Source of the DNA: Salinimicrobium sp035607535
Lineage (GTDB): Bacteria; Bacteroidota; Bacteroidia; Flavobacteriales; Flavobacteriaceae
Direction: 5' to 3'
NCBI RefSeq assembly: GCF_035607535.1
Contig: NZ_JAYDZX010000002.1
Span: 62,001 to 126,000 of the forward strand
Length of the DNA: 64,000 bases
Part shown: piece after piece, positions 1 through 7,529 of the stretch
Position numbering within the stretch: the first letter of the stretch is position 1
How the letters are laid out: each line of letters begins with the position of its first letter
Made by a program: the position numbers and the translations under genes
Notes under the pieces: generated by a model
The model's input: only the letters and a program-made list of their open reading frames with translations
What the model was told of the DNA's origin: nothing
Database searches by the model: none

Positions 1-388
1 TCCCTTTTTGAAGGATATGCTCTACCACCTCCTGCAGGTCACCGGTGGCGCCGGCATGGTAGGATCTAAAGTGCCGGTTGAGTTCCCCACTACATCCGCG
101 CAGATTCATTGCGGCGACATCCCAGCCATTCGAGTTGAAATATTTTGCCAGCCCTGTAACATATGGACGCTTCGCACTTCCTTCCAGACCATGAATCACC
201 ACCAGGACCTTGTCAGATCTTTCTTCTGAAAAACTCCAATCCAGATCGAGAAAATCCCCGTCATTTAGATCAATTCGCTCCCTATCCTGCTCTAAAGGCA
301 CCTTTCGAATAAGTGCCGAATATACTGTGGACAAATGGTAATTGCGAAAGATTAGCGGAGGTACATATGTGGTTTCTACTAAAGGCAT
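1..388 (-). CDS. YheT-like alpha/beta hydrolase (partial, C-terminus off the window)
   Basis: The minus strand from ATG at 388 stays open to the window edge, giving about 129 residues that begin MPLVETTYVPPLIFRN. It contains HGLEGS (the oxyanion loop of alpha/beta hydrolases) followed by the stretch MNLRGCSGE, a pairing typical of the YheT/COG0429 family of predicted hydrolases. The catalytic Ser, Asp and His lie beyond the window. The next upstream ATG is out of frame, so 388 is the best start. The gene is divergent from the thioesterase at 473. Substrate unknown. The family call is fairly firm, the function is not. Confidence 0.8.
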   Translation of the reverse strand, partial: MPLVETTYVPPLIFRNYHLSTVYSALIRKVPLEQDRERIDLNDGDFLDLDWSFSEERSDKVLVVIHGLEGSAKRPYVTGLAKYFNSNGWDVAAMNLRGCSGELNRHFRSYHAGATGDLQEVVEHILQKG

Positions 389-423
389 TTGCAGGGTTTG
401 AAGATGTAAATGAAAGAAAATTC

Positions 424-448
424 ATTATGCGTGCATAATATAAATTTG
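424..448 (+). promoter_or_regulatory. Divergent-promoter region with 7-bp inverted repeat and -7 element
   Basis: A perfect inverted repeat ATTATGC-gt-GCATAAT (424-439) directly abuts TAAATTTG (441-448), a full match to the Bacteroidota -7 element TAnnTTTG. The -7 lies 24 bases before the thioesterase ATG. No clear -33 TTG is visible. The repeat sits where a repressor or activator could act, but it may be chance in AT-rich DNA. Confidence 0.45.
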
Positions 449-472
449 TAATTTTATCTCAAAATTAGAAAA

Positions 473-961
473 ATGTACAAGAAAAATTTCGAGATAAGAT
501 GGAGTGATATCGACGCAAACCGTCATTTAGCCAACACCGCCTACATCAACTTTATGAGTCATACCCGAATGGGTTTTTTAATGGAGAGCGGGTTTGGTCA
601 TAAAGAAATGGCCGAGCACAACCTGGGACCCGTAGTTTTCTATGAACATATCACTTATTTTAGGGAAGTATTTGCAGGTAAACCTGTAACGGTTACCTTG
701 AAGCTAAAAGGGCTGAGTGAAGATGGCATGTACTTCGAATTCATCCATGACTTCTACGACTACAAGGGCCGCAATTTTGCGAGCTGTGAAATGATGGGTG
801 CCTGGATCGATCTTAAGGAGCGCAAACTACGAGGTCTACCGCCTGAGCTTTTTGCAAAGCTGGATCATCTTGAACACACCGAGAATTTTAAAATGCTCAC
901 CAAAGAGGATACGAGGAGGTACGGGAAAAAACCTAAGGATATCGACCCGGCTAAGTTGTAG
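473..961 (+). CDS. Acyl-CoA/ACP thioesterase, hotdog fold (4HBT/YbgC-like)
   Basis: This 162-residue protein opens with FEIRWSDIDANRHLANTAYINF, the classic pattern of 4-hydroxybenzoyl-CoA thioesterase-like hotdog proteins, where an Asp near the N-terminus followed by an N..H motif forms the active site. The length fits a single hotdog domain. It probably hydrolyses acyl thioesters in the cytoplasm; the acyl group cannot be read from the sequence. A -7 promoter element lies at 441-448. Its 3' end overlaps the convergent EamA gene by 11 bases. Family confident, substrate unknown. Confidence 0.85.
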   Translation: MYKKNFEIRWSDIDANRHLANTAYINFMSHTRMGFLMESGFGHKEMAEHNLGPVVFYEHITYFREVFAGKPVTVTLKLKGLSEDGMYFEFIHDFYDYKGRNFASCEMMGAWIDLKERKLRGLPPELFAKLDHLEHTENFKMLTKEDTRRYGKKPKDIDPAKL

Positions 962-1844
962 GCTTCGGTTTTCTCGTGACCATATAGACTCCTGCAAACA
1001 CAAGCAGGGCGGCGGTGATCTTTAGCAGGTTTAGATGATCTGCACCGGTAGAAACTGCATAGGCAATGGCGATTAGTGGCTGCAGGTAAACAAAGGCACT
1101 AATAGTAGAGGCACTCAGCTGTTTTAAGGCATAAACATTCAGAAGATAAGTTAAGAATGTGGTGCCGAAGACAACAAAGCTCATTCCCAGGATCGCTTCT
1201 GTAGGAAGACTTTTCCATTCGACCTCAGTAAATTCCCCTATGGTAAAAGGAAAGTTCACGATCACAGCCATTCCAAAAAGCCATTTCATTAAAGTAAATG
1301 GATGATATTTTGAGGTAAGCGGCTTGACCAGGATGAGGTAAAGACCGTAAGAAGTTGCGTTTACCAGAACCAACAGATTTCCAAGCGGAATGTTTGGCGC
1401 ATTCATGACATGGCTGCTGCTAAAAATAATCAGTCCCAGTGCTCCGGCCAAACCGGTGATAATTCCCAGAGTTTTGAGGAAGGTTACCCGTTCCTTTATG
1501 AGTATCGCGGCAAGGACTAGAACTATAATGGGTGTTATTGTGGTGATCACCGAGCTGTTGATGGGAGTGGTAAGACTAAGACCTTTGAAGAAAAAAAGCA
1601 TGTTGATACACATTCCCAGGATGGTACAACCAAACAAACGCGGCCAGTCACTGGTCGCGATTTTTTCTTTTGGTCCTAAAAAGCTGATCAACCAGAAGAG
1701 AATTGCGGCACCTGTAACTCTTAATAAAATAAACCCAAAGGGTTCGATGTATGTCGGCATCAATCCTTTTGCCACCGTGTGGTTGATTCCATAGATAGTA
1801 CCTGCGCCAATGGCTGCGAGAATTGCCAGCAGCCGCTTATTCAC
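951..1844 (-). CDS. EamA/DMT-family inner-membrane transporter
   Basis: The 297-residue protein has about ten hydrophobic segments in two related halves, as expected for the drug/metabolite transporter superfamily (EamA, RhaT-like), including GAGTIYGINHTVAKG at the start and FVVFGTTFLTYLLNVYALKQLSAS, a typical second-half motif. It likely exports a small metabolite or amino acid; substrate cannot be inferred. It is the last gene of a minus-strand group and overlaps the upstream ArsC-like gene by 8 bases, suggesting translational coupling. Confidence 0.88.
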   Translation of the reverse strand: MNKRLLAILAAIGAGTIYGINHTVAKGLMPTYIEPFGFILLRVTGAAILFWLISFLGPKEKIATSDWPRLFGCTILGMCINMLFFFKGLSLTTPINSSVITTITPIIVLVLAAILIKERVTFLKTLGIITGLAGALGLIIFSSSHVMNAPNIPLGNLLVLVNATSYGLYLILVKPLTSKYHPFTLMKWLFGMAVIVNFPFTIGEFTEVEWKSLPTEAILGMSFVVFGTTFLTYLLNVYALKQLSASTISAFVYLQPLIAIAYAVSTGADHLNLLKITAALLVFAGVYMVTRKPKPTT

Positions 1845-2190
1845 CTAGTGAAGCTTTTGCTGCGGCGACCTCTTTTTTAGAATTGCCAATAAAGATCTGT
1901 TGACCATTGACGATTACCGGCCGCTTTAGAAAGGTGTAATGTTCTAGAAGGAGAGTTTTGTAATCTTCTTCTGAAAGCTGTTTGTTCTTTAGATCACGTT
2001 CCTTATACAACCTTGCCCTCTTGTTAAAAAGAGCTCCATATGTACCGGCTCTGTGCTTAAGTTCCTGCAGTTGATCAATAGTGAGAGGTTCTTCCTTGAT
2101 GTTCTGTAGTTCGAAAGAGGCAGGAGGATCGAGTTCCTTCAGGATCCTTTTACAGGTATCACAAGTTGATAAATAATAGATCTTTTTCAT
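1837..2190 (-). CDS. ArsC/Spx-family thioredoxin-fold protein
   Basis: This 117-residue protein carries STCDTCKR at residues 8-15, a CxxC-type redox site, and a later YTFLKRPVIVNGQ segment where the Arg-Pro pair is conserved in ArsC, Spx and YffB proteins. True arsenate reductases have a single catalytic Cys here; the CxxC form is closer to Spx/YffB. There is no arsB, acr3 or arsR nearby, so a role in arsenic resistance is not supported. It starts 9 bases after the upstream lipoprotein gene and its end overlaps the EamA start. Confidence 0.82.
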   Translation of the reverse strand: MKKIYYLSTCDTCKRILKELDPPASFELQNIKEEPLTIDQLQELKHRAGTYGALFNKRARLYKERDLKNKQLSEEDYKTLLLEHYTFLKRPVIVNGQQIFIGNSKKEVAAAKASLGE

Positions 2191-2199
2191 GCGGTAAAA

Positions 2200-2970
2200 T
2201 TATTCAATCCTTATGAATGACCGCACTTCTTCCAGCGGAATTTCCAAAACAATATCACCGGCCGCATAGGGGGCAATCTCATAGGAGTTGTAGACAAGCA
2301 CAACATTCCCTTCGGAAAAACCAATGTTTTCGGGCAGGCTGAAGGTTTCGTTTTCAAACCAGAAGCCCGTACTATTAATATTATCCCCTTCCGGAATTTC
2401 CTCTTGCTGCCTGAATTTCTGTTCGGCAAAGACTGTAAAATCCTCTTCAAAAATGTCATTTTTGGAGAGAATTTCTCCAGATTGGGGATTGAAGTTGAGG
2501 AAGGTGAGGGTTTTATAACCATGCGCTCCTCCGCTGAAGATCTCTGTAATGATCTTGACTGAAATCAGGCTATCAGATCTAAAAGAGACCTGTTCATTGA
2601 CATAAGCTTCCCATGGTGGTTCTTCAGAAAAATTTTCGGCAGCTTCGCGGTAATCGGTCAGGAACTTTTCTGCCAGGGAATCAAGTGTATTTATCTGTGG
2701 ATCTTCCTCGCTGGAAATAAGTTTGATGATATGCTCATCCAGGGTCCGGTTGATTTGGTTCGCCACGCCCTTAGTTCCCGCAGCTCTCACCACGTCGAGA
2801 GCAATTATTGTACAGTCATAATCTGCTGTATCGCAATTTTCGCCTGCTTTTTTAATGAGGCTTTCCTTTTCAAATCTTAATGCTGCGGAAATTTTTTCTT
2901 CTTCTTTGTCTTTCTTGCATCCTGAAAAAATGATAAGGAGGAGCAACAAACGAGAAATCTTGAAGGACAT
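2200..2970 (-). CDS. Lipoprotein with DUF4163/DUF3298 (RsiV/PdaC-like) domain
   Basis: The 256-residue protein has a lipobox ending at Cys18 (LIIFSGC), followed by charged KKDKEEE residues. The body has the look of DUF4163 (about residues 30-130) followed by DUF3298 (about 150-250), including the segment GGAHGYKTLTFLNFNPQSGEIL characteristic of DUF3298. In RsiV this fold binds lysozyme, but no sigma factor is encoded beside this gene, so that role is not implied. Exposure on the periplasmic side of a membrane is likely. It is the first gene of a three-gene minus-strand group. Confidence 0.8.
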   Translation of the reverse strand: MSFKISRLLLLLIIFSGCKKDKEEEKISAALRFEKESLIKKAGENCDTADYDCTIIALDVVRAAGTKGVANQINRTLDEHIIKLISSEEDPQINTLDSLAEKFLTDYREAAENFSEEPPWEAYVNEQVSFRSDSLISVKIITEIFSGGAHGYKTLTFLNFNPQSGEILSKNDIFEEDFTVFAEQKFRQQEEIPEGDNINSTGFWFENETFSLPENIGFSEGNVVLVYNSYEIAPYAAGDIVLEIPLEEVRSFIRIE

Positions 2971-3011
2971 AAATGGCGAGTGTTAAACTGATCTGAAAGG
3001 TACGGGCTATT

Positions 3012-3042
3012 TTGAGAAAGCACAAAGCGAATACTACTTTTG
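3012..3042 (+). promoter_or_regulatory. Bacteroidota promoter for cystathionine gamma-synthase
   Basis: TTG at 3012-3014 is separated by 20 bases from TACTTTTG at 3035-3042, an exact match to the TTG-N17-23-TAnnTTTG consensus. The leader to the ATG at 3065 would be about 15-18 bases. One of the two best complete promoters in the window. Confidence 0.75.
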
Positions 3043-3064
3043 TATCTTAAAGAAAGACTAAAGT

Positions 3065-4207
3065 ATGAAGTTCAATACGAGGACCATCCATGGAGGTCAG
3101 GAGAATACAGATCCTGCTTATGGATCTGTGATGCCGCCCATTTATCAAACCAGCACATATAAACAATCCACTCCCGGAGGCCACAAAGGTTTTGAGTATT
3201 CCCGAAGTGCAAATCCCACCCGGGCAGCGCTTGAAAGATCTCTTGCGAGTCTGGAGAATGGAAAATACGGGTTGGCCTTTGGATCGGGACTGGCAGCTAT
3301 AGATGCAGTGCTTAAATTGTTCAAATCCGGTGATGAAATAATTTCTACCGGGGACCTTTATGGCGGTTCCTATAGGTTGTTTACAAAGATCTTTGAGAAC
3401 TTCGGGATCAAATTTCATCTTGTGAATATGCAGAACGCCGGTGATGTTGAGCAGTATATCAATGAAAATACAAAGTTGATCTGGGTTGAGACTCCCACCA
3501 ATCCAATGATGAATATCATAGATCTTGCAGCTATGTCCCGCATAGCTAAAAAGCACAATTTATTACTGGCTGTGGATAACACTTTTGCCACTCCATATTT
3601 ACAACAGCCTTTAGAACTGGGAGCCGATATTGTGATGCACAGTGCAACTAAGTACCTTGGCGGGCATAGTGATGTGGTGTTGGGCGGACTGGTGGTAAAA
3701 GATAAGGAGTTGGCTGAAAAGCTTTACTTCATACAAAAATCCAGTGGTGCTGTTTGTGGTCCTCAGGATAGTTTTCTCGTGTTACGGGGAATAAAGACCC
3801 TGCACCTTCGCATGCAACGGCATTGTGAGAACGGGGAAGTAATTGCCCGGTTCCTTAAAGGTCATCCCAAAGTAGGAAAGGTTTATTGGCCAGGATTCGA
3901 GGATCACCCAAACCACGATATTGCCCAAAATCAAATGAATGGCTTTGGCGGCATGATCTCCTTCACAACTGCTGAAGGAACTCTGGAAAGCGCCGTAAAG
4001 CTTGTGGAAAAGCTGAAGATTTTCACCCTGGCCGAATCTCTTGGAGGAGTAGAATCTCTCGCAGGACATCCCGCCACCATGACTCATGCTTCAATTCCAA
4101 AGGAAGAAAGACTTAGAACGGGAATTGTGGATTCTCTGATAAGGTTAAGCGTAGGGATCGAAGACGGTGAGGACCTAGTAAATGACCTGAAACAGGCTTT
4201 GGAATAG
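3065..4207 (+). CDS. metB: Cystathionine gamma-synthase/lyase (PLP-dependent trans-sulfuration enzyme)
   Basis: The 380-residue protein is a full-length Cys/Met metabolism PLP enzyme. SATKYLGGHSD (193-203) holds the Schiff-base lysine K196; YSRSANPTR (45-53) and the GSGLAA segment (73-78) form the cofactor site, and SLGGVESL with the later IRLSVGIED are family signatures. It makes cystathionine from an activated homoserine and cysteine, or cleaves cystathionine; the sequence alone does not fully separate synthase from lyase. The gene stands alone with its own promoter, so no operon context helps. Confidence 0.87.
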   Translation: MKFNTRTIHGGQENTDPAYGSVMPPIYQTSTYKQSTPGGHKGFEYSRSANPTRAALERSLASLENGKYGLAFGSGLAAIDAVLKLFKSGDEIISTGDLYGGSYRLFTKIFENFGIKFHLVNMQNAGDVEQYINENTKLIWVETPTNPMMNIIDLAAMSRIAKKHNLLLAVDNTFATPYLQQPLELGADIVMHSATKYLGGHSDVVLGGLVVKDKELAEKLYFIQKSSGAVCGPQDSFLVLRGIKTLHLRMQRHCENGEVIARFLKGHPKVGKVYWPGFEDHPNHDIAQNQMNGFGGMISFTTAEGTLESAVKLVEKLKIFTLAESLGGVESLAGHPATMTHASIPKEERLRTGIVDSLIRLSVGIEDGEDLVNDLKQALE

Positions 4208-4251
4208 GTTATCAAAAAGGGGTTTTTAAATAATAATTTCGGCAGTATTTT

Positions 4252-4314
4252 ACAAACTACAAACTACAAACTACAATCTACAGTCTACCGTCTATCGACG
4301 ACCGTCTACCGACT
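4252..4314. repeat. Decaying 7-bp tandem repeat array
   Basis: Nine consecutive heptamers can be read: ACAAACT three times, then ACAATCT, ACAGTCT, ACCGTCT, ATCGACG, ACCGTCT and ACCGACT. The units drift step by step along the array. It fills the intergenic space between the ends of two convergent genes and contains no ORF. Confidence 0.8.
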
Positions 4315-4317
4315 AAT

Positions 4318-5100
4318 TCAAAAATTCAGATAATAGATATAGCCAAAGTTCAGCCAGAACATCATATCGTTAAATTTGTTTTGTGGATTGTCATGGTCGA
4401 GACCGTCCAGCCAATCTGTGTCATAGTATCTCCACTGCAGGTTCATTACGAGATCGCTAAAGATATTCAGTTTATATCTCATTCCTGCGCCGGCAACTAT
4501 AGACCAGGTGGAACCGGCTTCCTGATCGACATAACCCCTAAAGGTATGGAATAGATTATCTTCTAGGGGTCCAAGCGTGGAGTAGGTGTGAGGATCGTAT
4601 CCTACAAAGTTAAAACCAAGGCTTACATATGGTGCAATGGGATAGGCGAACGCGGTGTAGTCCCGAATGCTAAGAGGGTAATATTCAAGGTGAGCTCCAA
4701 TTTCATATACTTTTACCTCGCCTATCATGCCGCGCAATTGTCTTCCACTTTCACTGTCCCGCCTGGCAAGTTCTCCAAAATGATTTAGGCTTCCTTCATG
4801 ATAATCCACTTCTGCCCTTATCCTAAAGTGGTCGTTAAAATAGGTGTAGCGGGCGTAACAATCGCAATCTGCCTTGTATGCAAAATTGAGGTAATAGACC
4901 AGACCAATTCCGCGACCTACATTCGAAGAATTGGTTTCCATATTGTAGCGCAAACCGTAATCTGTGTAATAAGCTACCGGGCCGGCTACAATACCAATCT
5001 CTTGACCCACCATTCCAACCTGTGCGGCAGCGTTTCCTTTTCCGAGAAAAAAAAGCAGGAAACCCAGGGTCAAAGATTTGAAAATGTTGGCCATATGCAA
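4318..5100 (-). CDS. Outer-membrane beta-barrel protein, probably THC0290_0291 family
   Basis: The 260-residue protein has an N-terminal hydrophobic signal ending near NAAAQV and a body rich in alternating aromatic strands, ending in YIYYLNF with a terminal Phe, all typical of an outer-membrane barrel. The pattern resembles the Flavobacteriaceae THC0290_0291 group, recalled from memory. A second in-frame ATG two codons in (MANIFKSL) could be the true start. Function unknown. It is single, convergent with metB and divergent from gdhA. Confidence 0.65.
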   Translation of the reverse strand: MHMANIFKSLTLGFLLFFLGKGNAAAQVGMVGQEIGIVAGPVAYYTDYGLRYNMETNSSNVGRGIGLVYYLNFAYKADCDCYARYTYFNDHFRIRAEVDYHEGSLNHFGELARRDSESGRQLRGMIGEVKVYEIGAHLEYYPLSIRDYTAFAYPIAPYVSLGFNFVGYDPHTYSTLGPLEDNLFHTFRGYVDQEAGSTWSIVAGAGMRYKLNIFSDLVMNLQWRYYDTDWLDGLDHDNPQNKFNDMMFWLNFGYIYYLNF

Positions 5101-5222
5101 AAGTCGCGTCTTAGCAAATATATAAAAACATACCTAAGATTCTTGGAATTATGGGGCTTTCAGAAATTCATTAATTATAAAAGGAATAACAAAAAATATA
5201 AGGCTCTCTTTTGCAGATAACG

Positions 5223-5253
5223 TATATTTGCACCGATTCGTGAAAACGTTTTC
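5223..5253 (+). promoter_or_regulatory. gdhA -7 element plus 12-bp palindromic operator candidate
   Basis: TATATTTG at 5223-5230 matches the -7 element. Starting 11 bases later, GAAAACGTTTTC (5242-5253) is a perfect palindrome with central CG, the type of site bound by LacI/GalR-family repressors. It lies in the expected leader, ending 24 bases before the ATG. The same 12 bases occur before hmgA at 24307-24318. Confidence 0.6.
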
Positions 5254-5277
5254 GTTAATTATAATTTTAGCCAAACC

Positions 5278-6621
5278 ATGGAAAAAAATGTACAAGAATT
5301 CCTGGATAGCGTTTCAAAAAGGAATAGTAATGAACCTGAGTTTCTACAGGCGGTTCATGAGGTTGCAGAAACTGTGATTCCATTTATTGAAAAGAATAAA
5401 AAATATCAAAATAAGAAGTTGCTGGAGCGTATGGTGGAGCCAGAGCGTGTGATCATGTTCAGGGTGCCATGGATCGATGACCAGGGCGAGGTTCAGGTGA
5501 ACCGTGGATTTAGAATTCAGATGAATTCTGCCATCGGGCCTTACAAAGGTGGATTGCGTTTCCACCCTTCTGTTAACCTTTCGATCTTGAAATTCCTCGC
5601 TTTCGAGCAGGTTTTCAAGAATAGTTTGACAACCCTGCCCATGGGCGGTGGTAAAGGAGGATCTGATTTTGATCCAAAAGGAAAATCAGATAATGAAGTG
5701 ATGAAATTCTGCCAAAGCTTTATGACCGAGCTTCAACGTCACATAGGACCTAATACCGATGTGCCTGCTGGTGATATTGGAGTAGGTGGTCGGGAAGTAG
5801 GTTATATGTACGGGCAGTACAAAAGACTTCGCAATGAATTCACCGGAGTACTTACCGGAAAAGGTCTCTCTTACGGGGGATCTTTGATACGCCCTGAAGC
5901 TACTGGTTACGGGAACGTTTACTTTGCGGAAAACATGCTGAAGACCAAAGGTGATTCCATAAAAGGAAAAGTCGTTGTGGTTTCAGGTTCCGGAAACGTT
6001 GCCCAGTACGCAGCCGAAAAAGCCACGCAGTTAGGTGGTAAAGTTGTCACCATGTCCGATTCTTCAGGATATATCTATGACGAGACCGGAATTGATGCCG
6101 GTAAGCTCGAATTCATCATGGATCTTAAGAACGTGAAGAGAGGAAGGATCAAAGAATATCTTGATCAATATCCCGATGCTAAATATTTTGAAGGTAAAAC
6201 TCCGTGGGATGTGAAGTGTGATATCGCTCTTCCATGTGCCACTCAAAATGAGCTGCACGAAGAAGATGCGAGAACGCTTGTGAACAATGGTTGTAAGCTG
6301 GTGGGCGAAGGTGCTAACATGCCTTGTACACCCGAAGCTATTGCTGTATTCCAGGAAGCGAAAATACTTTTCTCTCCGGGGAAAGCTTCAAATGCGGGGG
6401 GAGTTGCGACTTCAGGCCTTGAGATGTCTCAAAACTCTTTGAGGTTCAACTGGACTTCAGAAGAAGTGGATTCCAAGCTTAAGCAGATCATGAACGACAT
6501 TCACAACCAGTGTGTGAAGTACGGTACCGAAGAAGACGGATATGTGGATTACGTGAAAGGAGCCAACATCGCCGGATTCGTAAAAGTTGCCGATGCAATG
6601 TTAGCACAGGGAGTTGTATAA
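5278..6621 (+). CDS. gdhA: NADP-type glutamate dehydrogenase
   Basis: The 447-residue protein interconverts 2-oxoglutarate plus ammonia and glutamate. LPMGGGKGGSDFDPKG (120-135) contains the catalytic lysine K126, and DVPAGDIGVGGREVG is the signature of the hexameric bacterial enzymes, as in E. coli GdhA; a Rossmann region (VVVSGSGNVAQYAAEK) follows. Length and motifs are standard. NADP preference is inferred from similarity to this subfamily. It is a single gene with its own promoter, a palindromic operator candidate in the leader and a strong terminator. Confidence 0.95.
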   Translation: MEKNVQEFLDSVSKRNSNEPEFLQAVHEVAETVIPFIEKNKKYQNKKLLERMVEPERVIMFRVPWIDDQGEVQVNRGFRIQMNSAIGPYKGGLRFHPSVNLSILKFLAFEQVFKNSLTTLPMGGGKGGSDFDPKGKSDNEVMKFCQSFMTELQRHIGPNTDVPAGDIGVGGREVGYMYGQYKRLRNEFTGVLTGKGLSYGGSLIRPEATGYGNVYFAENMLKTKGDSIKGKVVVVSGSGNVAQYAAEKATQLGGKVVTMSDSSGYIYDETGIDAGKLEFIMDLKNVKRGRIKEYLDQYPDAKYFEGKTPWDVKCDIALPCATQNELHEEDARTLVNNGCKLVGEGANMPCTPEAIAVFQEAKILFSPGKASNAGGVATSGLEMSQNSLRFNWTSEEVDSKLKQIMNDIHNQCVKYGTEEDGYVDYVKGANIAGFVKVADAMLAQGVV

Positions 6622-6644
6622 ATTCTTTTGAAAATAATTTCCGG

Positions 6645-6676
6645 AAAAGCCGCTTTTTGCGGCTTTTTCTTTTTTT
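6645..6676 (+). terminator. Intrinsic terminator of gdhA
   Basis: AAAAGCCGC (6645-6653), a five-T loop and GCGGCTTTT (6659-6667) form a strong hairpin followed by a T-rich tract to 6676. It begins 23 bases after the gdhA stop. Confidence 0.9.
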
Positions 6677-6755
6677 CGCTTACATTTATTGCTTCGGAAG
6701 AATACCTGCTAAAAATACCTTTTTTGAGAGGTCATCCTTCTGAAACATTACTGCT

Positions 6756-6772
6756 CAAAAATGCCATTTTTG
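6756..6772. repeat. Intergenic palindrome CAAAAATGCCATTTTTG
   Basis: Two 8-base arms, CAAAAATG and CATTTTTG, flank one central base. The right arm resembles a -7 element (CATTTTTG versus TAnnTTTG) and recO starts 37 bases downstream, so it may be part of the recO promoter. A near-identical palindrome occurs at 48162-48180. Confidence 0.6.
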
Positions 6773-6809
6773 GAAGGCAATGTTTTCAGCAGAAAAACAC
6801 GCCCTTTTA

Positions 6810-7529
6810 ATGTTGATCAAAACAAAAGCCATTGTTTTTAGTGCTCTCAAATATGGAGAAGCCGATCTTATCGTAAAGTGCTTTACCCAAAAGAGCGGCT
6901 TAAAAACTTACCTGCTTCGGGGAGTATTAAAATCCAAAAAAGGGAAGATCAAAGCTTCTCTTTTTCAGCCTCTAACACAGGTGGAAATAGTAGCTAACCA
7001 CAAGGACAAAGGGACTCTGGAATATATGAAAGAGGCCAAACTGGTGAATGTTTATCAAAGCCTGCACACCAACATCGTAAAATCTACAGTGGTCATGTTC
7101 CTTTCTGAAGTGTTGCGGAATGCTGTTAAAGAGGAAGAGGCCAATCCTGCGCTATATGACTATCTTGAGGTGAGCCTGGAATGGTTCGATACCCATGAAA
7201 AAACAGTGAATTTCCATTTGCTTTTTCTGCTGAAGCTTACCCGTTATCTCGGATTCTATCCCGATGATTCTCAATTTGATGCGCCGGTATTCAATCTTGT
7301 CGATGGCACGTTTCAGGAAAGAGAAACCAATCCAGACTGCATAAACGATGAAAATGTTGTGCTTTTGCAGCAATTGTTGGGCACAGACTTTGATGAACTA
7401 TCTGCCATAAAACTGAACCAGGCGACCCGGTCGGGATTCCTGCTAATGCTTTTAAAATATTTTGAGATCCACCTGCAAGGGTTTCACAAACCAAAATCTC
7501 TAATGGTCTTGAACGAAATTTTCAGTTAA
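6810..7529 (+). CDS. recO: DNA repair protein RecO
   Basis: I place the start at MLIKTKAIVFSALKYGEADLIVK (6810), the usual flavobacterial RecO N-terminus, rather than the in-frame ATG at 6780. The 239-residue protein has the N-terminal OB-fold (about 1-80, with LRGVLKSKKGKIKASLFQPL) and a helical C-terminal domain. RecO loads RecA with RecR during gap repair. No zinc-finger cysteines are evident. Its stop overlaps the ATG of the TonB receptor as TAATG, so the two are likely translationally coupled although functionally unrelated. Confidence 0.9.
   Translation: MLIKTKAIVFSALKYGEADLIVKCFTQKSGLKTYLLRGVLKSKKGKIKASLFQPLTQVEIVANHKDKGTLEYMKEAKLVNVYQSLHTNIVKSTVVMFLSEVLRNAVKEEEANPALYDYLEVSLEWFDTHEKTVNFHLLFLLKLTRYLGFYPDDSQFDAPVFNLVDGTFQERETNPDCINDENVVLLQQLLGTDFDELSAIKLNQATRSGFLLMLLKYFEIHLQGFHKPKSLMVLNEIFS

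Noticed and set aside
8..229. A 73-codon plus-strand frame at the left edge
   Set aside because: It is antisense to the YheT-like hydrolase, whose minus-strand translation shows clear family motifs.
1390..1794. A 134-codon plus-strand frame inside the EamA gene
   Set aside because: It is the antisense shadow of a transporter with clear membrane segments and motifs.
1837..2190. Arsenic resistance function for the ArsC-like protein
   Set aside because: The active site is CxxC as in Spx/YffB relatives, and no arsenic efflux or regulator gene is adjacent.
4252..4314. The heptamer array as a CRISPR
   Set aside because: Units are 7 bp with no spacers and no cas genes are nearby.
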